A DNA stretch of 64,000 nt, from the NCBI RefSeq assembly GCF_017654505.1, contig NC_054553.1, forward strand, positions 5,478,974 through 5,542,973. The letters are read 5' to 3'. The notes under the pieces are model-generated. The model saw only the letters and a list, made by a program, of their open reading frames with translations. It made no database searches and was not told where the DNA came from. This document shows, piece by piece, positions 13,803 to 25,600 of the stretch (its first letter is position 1; each line of letters opens with the position of its first letter). Position numbers and translations under genes: made by a program. The stretch is from Polyodon spathula (taxonomy: Eukaryota; Chordata; Actinopteri; Acipenseriformes; Polyodontidae).

Positions 13803-14690
13803 ATGGCAAAATACACTCAGTTAAGCAAAGAAAAAGGATAATTTTAAGATAATTCACAAGAACTTTGCAAGTGTCTGTAACTGCTATGGCCAAGACCAAC
13901 AAACGATTTGAAGAAACTGGCACTCATGAGGACCGAACAAGGTCAGGCAGGCCAAGGGTGACCTCAGAATCCGAGAACAAGTTCATTCGAGTCACAAGTC
14001 TGCGAAACCAGCGATTAACTGCCCCTGAAATACAAGCTCAGCGAAATGCTACTAGAAGTGCAGATGTTTCAACATCAACTGTTCAGAGGAGATTGCGTGA
14101 AGCTGACCAAACTGGAAGAATTGCTTCAAAGAAACCATTGTTAAGAGTGCAGAAGAAGAGGAAGAGACTTGCCTGGGCCAAAAAACACAGAAACTGGACG
14201 TTTGAGGAGTGGAAGCTGGTCTTATGGACTGATGAGTCAAAATTTCAAATATTTGGGTCCAACTGCCAAGTATTTGTAAGACGCAGAGAGGGTGAGCACA
14301 TGAGTTCTGCATGTGTGGTTCCCACTGTCAAGCATGGAGGAGGCAGTGTCATGGTCTGAGGTTGCTTTGCTGGTGACAGAGTTGGTGATCTTTACCAAGT
14401 CCATGGCAAGCTCAACCAGCATGGCTATCTTGGCATACTTCAGAGGCATGCCATTCCATCAGGATTACGGCTAGTTGGGCAGTCCTTCATTCTTCAGCAA
14501 GATAATGACCCGAAACACACCTCAAAGTTGTGCAAGAACTATCTGGCAAAGAAGGAAAGTCTCCAGACCTCAATCCCATAGAACTTGTATGGGACGAACT
14601 GGACAGAAGAGTCAAAGCAAAGCTACCCACAAGTGCCCTACATCTCTGGGAATTGCTGCAGAAGAGCTGGGAAGACATGTAGGGTGATTT
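13803..14690 (+). pseudogene. Tc1-like transposase pseudogene
   Basis: The presumed start at 13803 reads MAKYTQLSKEK and runs into a stop after 12 codons. A second frame carries the bulk of the protein from about 13865, including a GRP hook (SGRPRV), helix-turn-helix region, WTFEEWKLVLWTDESKF with the first catalytic Asp, and VKHGGGSVMV. A TGA at 14357-14359 replaces the expected Trp codon of VWGCF. The second Asp is visible in [10 protein letters not shown], in another frame, while the catalytic Glu region reads NP-stop-EL. With several stops and frame changes it cannot be functional. Confidence 0.9.
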
Positions 14691-14876
14691 CCTGCTGAAA
14701 ATTGTTAACGAATGCCTCGTGTTTGTGAGGCTGTTGTTATGGCAAAGGGTGGCTATTTTGAGGAATCCAAGATTTAGAGACAATTTTCAATTTTCTTGTT
14801 TTGTATATTGTAACATGTGTTTTCATTTTCAAGTATTTACAGAAACATATACGACGTAAAACATTGTCAGTTATGG

Positions 14877-14900
14877 AAAAAAAAAAAAAAAAAAAAAAAA
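14877..14900. repeat. Poly(A) run, 24 bp
   Basis: A-run inside the right terminal region of the preceding Tc1 relic. Confidence 0.9.
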
Positions 14901-15090
14901 CTAGTTTCCAGCAAGTGTACTCAAACTTTTGACTGGTACTGTATGTGTGTTTGTGTGTGTGTGTGAGGAAACCCTCCTAAAAGGTGAAATCTTATTGTCA
15001 AATGTCAAGAAGGTTAACCAGGAGGCAGCAGTCAGTCTTTCCTTAGTAACAATTTGATGGTAGTATAATCAGTTGTAGTTGTAGCAGTGG

Positions 15091-15113
15091 TAATAATAAT
15101 AATAATAATAATA

Positions 15114-15153
<40 letters not shown>

Positions 15154-15190
15154 GTAATAATACAAATAATACAAATAATTATAATAATAC
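15091..15190. repeat. (AAT)n microsatellite
   Basis: AAT/ATA units with small interruptions. Confidence 0.92.
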
Positions 15191-15479
15191 ATTTGATGGT
15201 AAGTGAGGCCACTCAGTCTTTTTAGCCATGTGGCTCGATTTGAACCATTTTTGAACCATGACACAAAAGATACTCCTGTGAATGATGTTTAAGGTAGCTT
15301 ATCACAGTAATTCAAGTATTACACCATTCTTATATTTCCAAATGTAGCTACAGTTTGGGTGTGGAATTACTGTTCCATTTTAATTTGGTTTGTTCTCAGC
15401 ATTGTTTTCAACCTATTTATGTGTTGGTGTTAATCTGTTGTATTACTTTGTCTCACTGCTGCCGCTGTGAACAAGTTGA

Positions 15480-16463
15480 AGACATCTCTGTTAATAGGGT
15501 CATCTCGCTCTGGGAATCCCATGGATAATGCTGTAGCACACCAGGCCATCACCCTAGCTTTCTTGTTTTTAAGCTACTCCAGTGTCACTTTGGCTGTGTG
15601 TTTGGGGTCATTGTCCTGCTGAAAGGTGAATCTCCATCCCAGTCTTAGGTCTTTTGCAGACTGAAGCAGGTTTTCCCTCAAGGATTTGCCTGTATTTAGC
15701 TCCATCCATTTTGCTCTCTACCCTGACAAGCTTCCCAGTCCCTGCCTTTTTGCAAATTCTAAGGGGGATTTTACATGGGCTTTTTTCAGAAATGGCTTCC
15801 TTCTTGTCACTCTTCCATACAGGCCAGATTTGTGGAGTACCTCAGCTATTGTTGACACATGGACAGTTTCTCCCATCTCAGCCATGGAACGCTGTAGGTC
15901 TTTCAGATTTGTCAGTGGCCTCTTGGTGGCTTCTCTGACCAATTCCCTTCTTACCCGGCTGCTCGGTTTGGGAGGACGGCCTGCTCTAAGCAGATTCTGG
16001 GTAGTGCCGTAATGATCAACTTGACTGTGCTCCAAGGGGTATTTAATGCCTTTGAAATCTTTTTATACCCGTCCCCTGATCTGTGCCTTTCCACAACTTT
16101 AGTTGTTTTGAAATCTCCTTGGTCTTCATGGTAGTTTCTTTGCTTTGAATCAACTACCCAATTATGGGACCTTACATAGACAGGTGTATTTATTCTGAAA
16201 TCATGTGAACCACACAGATGGACTCCATTTAACTTATTGTGTGAATTCTGAAGACAATTGGTTGCACCTGAGCTTATTTAGGAGTGTCACAGCAAAGGGG
16301 GTGAATACTTATCTAATGAAGATTTTTTTCACTCCCCCAGGTTGTGTAAATCAAGGGAAAAAAAATTCAACTTAATTGCATCAAGATTTCAGGTTCGAAC
16401 ACAACAAACTGTCATGAAAATGTCCAGGGGGTGTGGGGGGGTGAATACTTCCTATAGGCACTG
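15480..16463 (-). mobile_element. Tc1-like element with deleted catalytic core
   Basis: A minus-strand Tc1 element of a different family from the 13.7-kb copy. The right end in window coordinates has terminal sequence CCTATAGGCACTG ending at 16463, an outer direct repeat GGGTGAATACTT (16438-16450) and a matching inner one (16299-16310): the IR/DR layout of Sleeping-Beauty-type elements. The opposite terminus was not found; the left limit is approximate. The transposase gene has lost its middle (see pseudogene). Confidence 0.85.
15600..16129 (-). pseudogene. Tc1-like transposase pseudogene, internal deletion
   Basis: The start codon is at 16127-16129 on the minus strand (MKTKEISKQ in translation), followed by a frame change into HYGTTQNLLRAGRPPKPSSR, which holds the GRPPK hook, then the second helix-turn-helix up to KKAHVKSPLEFAKR. 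At about 15749 the sequence jumps to the segment GLGSLSG, corresponding to [10 protein letters not shown] of intact relatives, so the part carrying the first catalytic Asp and the glycine-rich box is missing. The remainder towards 15600 resembles [19 protein letters not shown]. It is non-functional. It shares architecture with the 38-kb element, giving a within-window comparison. Confidence 0.85.
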
Positions 16464-17099
16464 CAGGGAGTAATTTCAGTAATGGACTGGATAACACTGC
16501 AGTGTGGGAGAGCCTGCATTGAAAAGTCTGCTAACCACAGGACACAATACCCAAAGCAGGATATAATAGCATGCAGACTAGGCCTCTTGCTGAAGTACGT
16601 GGCTTTGGAAAGGCTACACTTATGTAGCGCTTGCAAGGTTAATTGTGCAGGTGACTTTCAACAGCTTAATAACAGATGGGCTTAAATGTTTAAAAAAAGA
16701 AAACTGGCAACATGTTATTACAGAATTGTTACATTTTTGGCTTCGTAGGGGAGCTCAATCACTCAGTCTCACACCAGGTACTGTCCCATCAAGAACATGG
16801 CTGCAGCGTAGTAATACAGTAATCCATTGCATATCCAGCTGTGGTGGGACCAGAGTAAGGGTGGATATGTAAAAAGTCGGATGAATGAATCCTGAAATAC
16901 CATTATACACAGCTGTAACAATTACTGTATTCACACAATTATTGAGATTCAGCTGTTATTAGGGAGCTCCCCTAAATCCCTTGTTTAGAAAGATATAGGG
17001 TAGTAATGCTTGTGTCAGGGATGCCACCTGCGTGCGTTCGCTGCTGAGGGACTGGCAGGAGATCGAGTTGGAGGTTGAAGTTGCAGCTGCTATAATCAG

Positions 17100-17950
17100 T
17101 CCATTTAAATAACATATTTACATAACAGTATACATATAATAGAAAAACAGCAATTTTAAAGTTACTTTAAAACCCACTAAGATAAGAAAGTAATTTTATA
17201 AAAGTGTGTTTTTAGTCTTGACTTGAAAACTGTAATAGTCCCAGCTTCCCTGACAAACAAAAGGTGGAGTATTCCAGGAAAAAGCCCTACCTCCTGTGTG
17301 TTGACCCTAGGAATAACCACCTGTGATCTCAGAGAGTACGGTTTGAAAGATACGGGTTCAGTAGCTCCTGCAAATAACTAGGTGCTAATCCATTCAGGGA
17401 TGTAAGGTAACAGTAGAATCTTAAAATCAATTCTATACTGCACAGGAAGCTGGTGTAAAGAGGCCAAAACAGGGATAATATGTTCACTTTTCCTGGTTTT
17501 AGTCAGAATTCTAACAGCGGTATTCTGAACAAGCTACACGCGACACGTTTTGGGACACCAGAAAAAAGTGCATGCAATAATCGATTCTAGATGAAACAAA
17601 TGCATGCATTAGTCTCTCTGCATCAGATACGGAAGTAATTGTTCTATGTTTGGCTATATTTCTCAAATGGTAAAAAGATACTTTAGTAAATTCCCTGATA
17701 TGAGGCTCAGATGAGAGATGAGGATCAAAGATGACCCCCAAACTGTTAATTTCTAGTTTAAGTTTTGATGACAGACTGCAAGGGTCAAGATCATGTAGTC
17801 CCACATTTCCTTTTAGTTGGTTCTGTGAGCCCACTAGCATAACCTCTGGTTTATCTGAATTCAACATTAGAAAATTCTGCGACACCCAGTGCTTGATGTC
17901 TGTAAGGCAAGTAGCTAATAACACCCAGGTAGAAGAAATTACTGGCTTTA
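17100..17950 (-). mobile_element. L2-type LINE, 5'-truncated reverse transcriptase tail
   Basis: On the minus strand the frame 17957-17511 reads LTDIKHWVSQNFLMLNSDKPEVMLVG, followed by a stretch with LGVIFDPHLS, HIREFTKVSFYHLRNIAKHR and RLMHAFVSSRIDYC. This is the recognisable C-terminal part of L2/CR1-clade reverse transcriptases. Frameshifts follow: the continuation (VRILTKTRK, LNGLAPSYLQELL-like) sits in other frames down to about 17220, and an AT-rich tail to about 17100. The homology begins abruptly near 17945, the 5' truncation typical of LINE insertions. It is dead. Confidence 0.85.
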
Positions 17951-19272
17951 GGGACAAATTGAACTGGTTTTGGTATGTCCCGCAGGCGAACAGGATTTAT
18001 TTACATATCAACACACTGAACAGCTCACATGACACTGCCAGCAATAATATACTAATACGTTTGAATTACTATATATTCATTATTATATGATTATTTTGTG
18101 CGGTATATAATACATAGACCACACATGTTACTGCAATAGTAATTCATTTGTAATTAAATATATAAGGCTGGTAATTCCCCTTGATGGGGGATCGCATAGT
18201 TTAACAGGATGATAGCAAGTTTCCAGGGAAGGAAACTGAGATAAGAGAGGAATTAGTGAAGATAAGGAAAGCATACCAAAGGGGTAAGCTTCGTAGATCT
18301 CATGACCTTCTCTAATAATAAAATGTCCTTTTAGTTTCTGAACACAAGAGATTGAACATTGGCTCTTGTATCAGTGGACTCTTTCCAGATTTAAAAAGAT
18401 GTTTTTCTACGCTGGTTTATTATTAAAGTAAAGAGGTGAACATGTCAGACTTAATCTCACGCACTCAGGTTTCAGAAAACAATTTCTTGTGCCTCTTAAG
18501 TAATTAACCTCCGTGTCTAGAAGGAAAGGTATAGCATGTGCCATACAGCTGTGCACCTCAATTAATTTTCGATAAATTGGAGCGCCGGGTATTCAGTAGA
18601 AATCTTATCCTCTCCAGTCTGCCATATAATAAGTCCCACCCTGCTGTTGCCAGTTACCTTGTCGTGAAACTAATCTGTGGTGTGAATTCACTAATCAGGC
18701 ACTGTGTTGCACTTGTTATTCCATAATTAAAAATGTGATAGTGTGCATGGCAGTTTATTACAGTACAAAAGACAAGGAGTCTCGAAACTCCAGGGCATTA
18801 TGCCAAGGGCAAGACCCAGTAGCACAGGTGAGAAGACTGCGGGTGGAACCGGATATCAGGAAACAGTTGCACAGGCACTGGAGACACTTCCCTGTGATTG
18901 ACACCAAGGAGCCTTTAAATGGAAATTAGAAGCTGATGCGTGCTGCATGAGAATGACTTTAAATTACATTATACGTAATGGGATATTGTCAATAACGTTC
19001 CACTGTTGCATAGTGATTTAAATTAAAATGAAAAGAAAATGCTGGTGGTGCAGCAGTCCCTAGCCTGTACTGCCTTTCACCTTGGTGGTCTCAACTTTTT
19101 AATAGTGATCTCTTTTTTTTAATAGTTTCCTTTCTGATGTTGATGTATCCAGGATTAAGAGATATGCTTATCCCCATCTTTGTGGCTTTAAAAATGTAAG
19201 CACCAGAATTATGTATACAGACATAGAGACACCACTTACTGAGGACTTGAGCCATGGCCATACTGTTTTTCC

Positions 19273-19277
<5 letters not shown>

Positions 19278-19340
<63 letters not shown>
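19278..19340. repeat. (TA)n microsatellite
   Basis: TA repeats with one GA interruption. Confidence 0.93.
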
Positions 19341-19345
<5 letters not shown>

Positions 19346-21981
19346 TTTACATATAGGTCAGCCTTGTATTGAATATTTTTACATATTCAAATATTTTGAT
19401 TTCTGTTTCAAATATATTTATAAATGTGTTACAATGATTTCAAACATAACGCATTAAGTATATATTGATCACAACATTGTCTGATCCACTGGCTTTGTTG
19501 AATGGCCAGCATTTTCTCAGCAAAGGTAATTGGATTACCTTTTAATAGAAAAAGTGGTTAACAGCCTCCACATAACTCATCTGTTATTGGCATTGTGTTA
19601 TTCTTAAACTCAGCAGGATGTTCACCTGGGGTCGATACTTCAACAAAAAATAGGTCTAATTGTAGTGAGAGGTAGATGTAGCTTTCTGCTGTATTTACAA
19701 GCGGCATTTACTAGTATTTACTAACATTTTTTTGGTTTACACTTTGCTATATGCTTCTTCAGCTTGACGAATAATGTTATAACTTGTCGAGTAAATACTA
19801 TCTTAAACTCTTAATCCATTACAGAGCAGATGTTATTCTGAACATTGTGTTATGTATGAATAAGTCTGTTCGTACAGTACACTGTTGGTTACAGCACTAA
19901 TGCAGTATTGTTTGTTTGTCAGGAGTCACATTTGTAATCTGTTTGAACTCATAATTGCATTAGGTTTCTGTATATCTTTTACTGGGTGGTTCAGAAGCTA
20001 CTTGGCCAGTTACATCTTGTTTCACTGACCCTGAATAGCATTAATGTTGGGCTACCTAATGTTACTTAGGCAGCGTAGTCCAATGTAGTTCACTGTTCAA
20101 AGTGAAGTGCATACAGTCTTTCACAGTGGGTAGTTAAGTCGCCAATGGCATTGATTTAGAGAGCTGCAACTGTGCTGTAGGGGTTCATTGTTGTAGTGCT
20201 GAAACACACACTCTAGTAAGACATTGCTAGTGTACAGAGATACTCTTAACAGAAAGCATGTCTCTCCTGTAGTAATTTAGCTCTGTAGTGCCTGAGATCC
20301 TCCCGTTGAACTTACCAGATACTGAGGCTTGGTCATTACAGATGATGAATTGTGTTACAGTTAAGCAGGAAGTAGGACAAATTGATCAAAGTGTCAGCAG
20401 CCCCCTTGTGATGTCTAGGTCTCTATAAAAAAAAAAAATAATAATAATAATTAATTGACAAAGCTGTCTAAAGTTTGTGGTACCTATTGAGTGAGTGTCT
20501 AAAAAAAGATTTTAAGTGATTTGAAAAAAAAAAAAAAAAAAAGCCAGAACTACATGTGCTGTACACAGTACTTTCTTGCTGTTGCATAAATAGAAGACTT
20601 CTTTAGGAACTGGCAATCATGCTTAATATAAATCTTCCATTGTGCTACCTGTATGCTCGATTTTCACTAGAAGAATATTGTATGCACATAATTATTAACA
20701 GGGACATATAGATGTAACCCTACCGTCCACATTGGGGCTATTATGCCTTTGAAGATATGGAATGTGTATTTTTAAAGTCCTCATTCATGCTGTGATCATC
20801 TTTGTTGATCTTAAAATAAATGGATATGGTAATGAGCAAATTCTCAGCTTCATATCCACGAACACGTCAAGTGATTTCTGAACTGGATTGCACTTGGGTA
20901 GAAACCACTGTTGATTTTATAAAAATATTTACAATACTTGATTATGAGGACCCTCCATACTGGTGTTATTGTACACTGTAATTTTAGGAAGATTTCCACG
21001 TTCCACATTTTTAATATTAAGTTGCCATTCTAAATTTTTTTTTTTATGGTGATTTGTAACATGGTGCTGCTCCTGGACCACACGTTATATGTCATGTATC
21101 AAACAATATTTGAATTGGGGTGTTCTTAGCTTTCTGTCTGCACTTGAGAAGTTTGAGGGATCAAAAGCCTGATTGCCTGTTTTCAAGCCTGAATGCCATT
21201 GACAGAACAATGACAGAGTGGCCACGTATTGACAGGAAGCACACTATGTCTTAGTAAGGAGCCCTTAGCACCTCTGCCACAAGCCAGAGAAAGGAGATCT
21301 GTCATTGGCTATCAGCATATCCGTTCTCCTTGAGCATGATGTTCCCTCTCTATTAAGTGGTATAGCATGTTAACTACAAATCATTTTTTCCTTTAACTGC
21401 ATATTAAAGGAAGGACCTGTGTGTGTTTTTTTTTTCTTTTTATATGTCAAATTTAATAGTTTTATCTTAATAATAATGAGAATGAGAATGGCAATCTAAC
21501 ACCATTGCTAATGCAGACCCAGCCTGTGTGTATTACTTCACTGCTGCTAAATATGTTCACACAAAGCTCGGGGGACAACTTATGTTAGTATGGAAAAGGA
21601 TATGGATGGATACAGGTGCTTAGAACTTTTGATCACAAAGCAAGACCTCTGGTGGGTGACCCATAAAGGTAGCCAATTGTAAAGATATCATTCTATGAAT
21701 TAAAACACATATAAAATATGCAGGACTAACAATGAACTAAATAGTAACATTAGACAGATATTGAAACTTGTTTTTTGAAATCCAGTATCTCTTCTTTGCT
21801 GGTCTTAATAGAGTTATTTCAGTGTTCATGACCACAAGTTACCAAGTTGCTAGAGGTAGGAAAGAATTGCTAGAGTTATCTCCTGAAATATGAACCCTGT
21901 TCCTTTAAGGTAAGTGACATAGAACTGACAGTTGCTCAGTTAAAATAAAGACTGATAATGTCTGTGTGTAACTTCCTCTGA

Positions 21982-22266
<285 letters not shown>

Positions 22267-22868
22267 TGAATCCAGGGCAGGACAACAGTGTTCCTCAATA
22301 AGGTAACCAGAGAAACTACAGCACAGTGGCTGTTTTCTCAAGAGAATCATGCTGGGTGGTTAGGATGTGACCACAGGGATCCCCTGTTAGTCATCTGAGG
22401 TCTATCCGCATCCGTACTGTGTACTGTACCTCACATCAAGCAATGAGCTCTCGAATTGAGGAAACCATCAATGTTGCTAATGGATACCACATTATCCAAG
22501 ACCGACGCTTTGCATGAGCCATGTACAATCTTCTTGCTTTGGGATGCTAATCGATTTGAGTAAATGGAAACCACCTGGAAACGATCCTGTAAGAACTAGC
22601 ATAATATGTTCCTTAGAAACCCACAATAAACACAACTATTAGTGACTGACATACCTCCTTAATCCAGAAACAGTCCCAGTGACCATTAATGTATGTGCCA
22701 TTATCTATTTATTGAGGTGTTATTGGAAACAATGAGAAGATATTAAGCCCTGATTATACAGGGCGATATATGGCTCGAAAATGATGTAGTGAGAATAAAT
22801 CTGTGTGCTATTGTTGAAATGCTTCATCTGTTGTGTGTTTTTCTCTGTTTGCTTCATCAATGTTGCAG

Positions 22869-22919
22869 GTGAGCAAAACCCACCCAGCCCGACATCGCGG
22901 TGGCCATTTGCTAATAAGG
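22869..22919 (+). CDS. diaph2: Candidate DIAPH2 cassette exon (51 nt, 17 residues)
   Basis: A possible alternative exon 607 bases after the DAD exon. It is preceded by a pyrimidine-rich stretch (TTTTTCTCTGTTTGCTTC, then CAATGTTGCAG ending at 22868) and followed by AGG/GTAAAG. Using phase 1 at both ends, exactly like its neighbours, it adds GEQNPPSPTSRWPFANK and then runs into the DNRRPVLERSRSRHNG tail without a frame change. Length is a multiple of three and no stop occurs. The donor lacks the consensus G at +5, which fits optional use. The peptide contains PPSPT, a plausible proline-directed phosphorylation site. I cannot tell from one sequence whether it is transcribed, nor whether the isoform is already catalogued. 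Confidence 0.62.
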
Positions 22920-24272
22920 GTAAAGAAACAAATGCTGCTCCTTAATCTCCACTTCCTTCCTTCTAGGCAGTAATCCTAGTTGATTCACTGTAGAGCATGT
23001 AGAGAACCCAACATAATCCCAAGGCTGGTGTCAGCACCAAAGAATACCATTACTGAGTCATTACCATTCTAATGACAGTTCCATGCAGTGTTTTATTAAC
23101 TCTTGGATCCATCTGTAACATTGGAACACAATTTGAAATGCAAATTCTGACTTTAAACCAGTGAAATGTATTTATATCAAATCTGTAGTTAAGACTACGA
23201 AATGATTAATGCAGCATTCTAACTTATGAATATCTGTTGATATTAAGGGCTGTTAAAGAAATGAAGAGTGCAAATCTGCAACTAAACAGTGCATGGTAAT
23301 TCTAGGTTTCAAATCAGACTTCAATTTCCCCGACGTTTCCTCTGGAGACATGTTTATATAAAATGTGCCCTTCGCCGCCCCTGCTTTTTTCTAATTTTCT
23401 GTGCTCAGCCCTTTTTCCTTGGCGTTGACCAGCCCTCTTAGACTGCAAATCAGCTGCTCCTTACCCTTTCAATCCTGGAGCAGGCACACGATGAGAGAGC
23501 ATGGTGCTGCTGCTGCTGCTGCTTCAAATGTTAGTTTTACTTAATTGTACTGTCAAGGGGGCCTTGTGGCTCAGCTAATTTGTGCACAGAGATTTTGTCT
23601 TTTTTTTTTTTTTCAAGCTTGGCATTCAGCTTGCAAATGTCAAACACTACACAGAGCGACCAAAAAATACTTTTTAATGGATAGTGGCCTTTTCTGACTT
23701 GCCCTACTTTGGAAGAACAGTGACAGAATATTAGATCTAACCTGTTCAGGCTTTGTCTCTGAGGATTGTGTGTTGTGTGTGTACACCTGTGTGAGGGTGC
23801 AAGCACGTGCGTGAACACTTCTGTGCTTGGATACTTGTATGTTCACCAAATTTGCCTATGTGTATTTTTTTAAGCAGCAACTTGTTTTCATTTATTGAAA
23901 TATGTGCTAATGTACTTCCTTCATGCATTACTATATGCAACTGACAAAATGGATTATTTTATTGCCAACGTAGCTATGCATTTGTTGCATGTGTCAATAG
24001 TACTAACCTCTACAATACAAAATATCTGCAAATCCTTTCCTTTACCTGAACTTCTGTAACTTGTAACTGTGAAAATACTGGAAATGTTTGTATTACAGCA
24101 GTAAGTGATATTAATCACAGAGATGACTGTAACCACCAGATTTACAAGGTCACGTAAGAAAAGAAAAGAAAAAAAAAGATACTGACAACATCCACATGCA
24201 CACAAATGAGGTTGATCAACACTAATTTGAATAGCAGAGAAATTTAAGCCCTCCACTTATAAATAATATATG

Positions 24273-24332
24273 TGGGAATATGGAGCAGGCAGTGGGAATA
24301 TGGAGCAGGTAGTGGGAATATGGAGCAGGCAG
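24273..24332. repeat. Three tandem 20-bp units
   Basis: TGGGAATATGGAGCAGGCAG is repeated three times with one change (GGTAG in the second). The third copy starts the longer dispersed repeat that follows. Confidence 0.95.
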
Positions 24333-24470
24333 TGTGAATTGCATTCTCAGCATGCAGATAGGCCATAGAGCAGCTCAGCTGCTATGTATTAGTGCTTTCC
24401 AGCCAGGAAATGGAATTCATCAGCAAGAGTCCTTAGGCGAAGCAGGAGCAGTGACTCACAATTGGGTAAT
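24313..24470 (+). repeat. Dispersed repeat, copy 1
   Basis: From GGAATATGGAGCAGGCAGTG through CTCAGCATGCAGATAGGCC to GAATTCATCAGCAAGAGTCC and GTGACTCA, this matches 25448-25600 in order and orientation with substitutions and small gaps. It may be a short interspersed element of a family I do not recognise. Confidence 0.75.
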
Positions 24471-25447
24471 AGACATACAGCCAATCCCAGCAAAATCACA
24501 GTACAGATTAATCATACAGTATTCTGCCATTTCGGTGCAATAATGAGGAAATAGTATGTTTTAATATTGCACATTGCAAAAAAAAAAAAAACCAAAAACT
24601 TTTTCATCCTGGTGCATTTTGTATTAAATCCATGTTTTTTTTGTTTTTTTAAATCATTATTTTAAAATGAATGTACTGCAATCTAATGCTTACTACCAGA
24701 CACTGAAAAAAGGACAGTTTTGCAAACTGAGAAATTTATTTAAAAAACTCTGTACAAACATTTGGGTGCTTCCACTTTTTGTACATTTAAAATCAGTATA
24801 AGCCAATGCAATGTCTACATAAATCTGAAGGGAGCCAGACTGCAGGCTGATGCAAAAGTCAATGAACTGTTCAGCCTGTTATTGTGTATAATAAACCTTA
24901 AGAGCTTGTGATAAACAACAAGGTTCATGGAAAGGTTACAATTAAATTACAGTTGTATATATTTATTCAGGATAAAATGAGTAAATAAGAAGGATGTCTG
25001 GGTAGGATTGCAACATCTTTACACTAATTACACTAGTGACAGATGGATCAGGGAATCAAAAAGCAATGTGGCTGATATGATTGGTCTGTGACTGAAATCT
25101 CTAACTCTAGTTAATAGTTACTGTAGATACCATGGTGTTTCCTGAGGTACTCCAGCCTTTTTACTATCTCACACCAGATCCTAAATGGCAAGGGTTATAA
25201 AGTCCTACTTTACCTTGCTCACACTTTCCCAAATGCGTACACTGATAAATATGAGTGGGGCTCCCAATCCATCAGGCACATTGTGTGGGTAGCAATAATT
25301 GCTTTAGGGTAAGTAACACCATAAACAAAACTTTGGAGTCTAAATCTAATCTCTCTTTTTTTCTACCCGGCCTTGTTACTTTATAATTTTTCATAATTAA
25401 AGACACATTAAACTAAATAAAATGTTCAAGTACAACAGGCCTTTGTG

Positions 25448-25600
25448 ATGGAATATGGAGCAGACTCTACAAACAGCTTTCTCAGCATGCAGATAGGCCT
25501 TAAAGCAGCATGGCTGCTCTGTGCTAGCGCTACCCAGCTAAAAAATTGAATTCATTATCAGGAGTCCTCAGGGTAGAGCAAGGTGTAGTGACTCAAGAGG
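25448..25600 (+). repeat. Dispersed repeat, copy 2
   Basis: Second copy of the repeat at 24313. Shared landmarks are GGAATATGGAGCAG, CTCAGCATGCAGATAGGCC, GAATTCAT and GTGACTCA. It lacks the tandem 20-bp units at its start. Confidence 0.75.

Larger units (their letters stand above)
13730..14941 (+). mobile_element. Tc1-like element, decayed, left end missing
   Basis: A plus-strand Tc1/mariner-type element. Its right end carries the terminal-repeat sequence ACTTTTGACTGGTACTG, ending at 14941 and followed by TA, the usual Tc1 target dinucleotide. No matching CAGTACCAGTC end is found on the left, so the left repeat has been lost or replaced; the exact left limit is uncertain. An A-run of 24 bp (14877-14900) has expanded just inside the right terminal repeat. 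The transposase within is broken. Confidence 0.85.
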
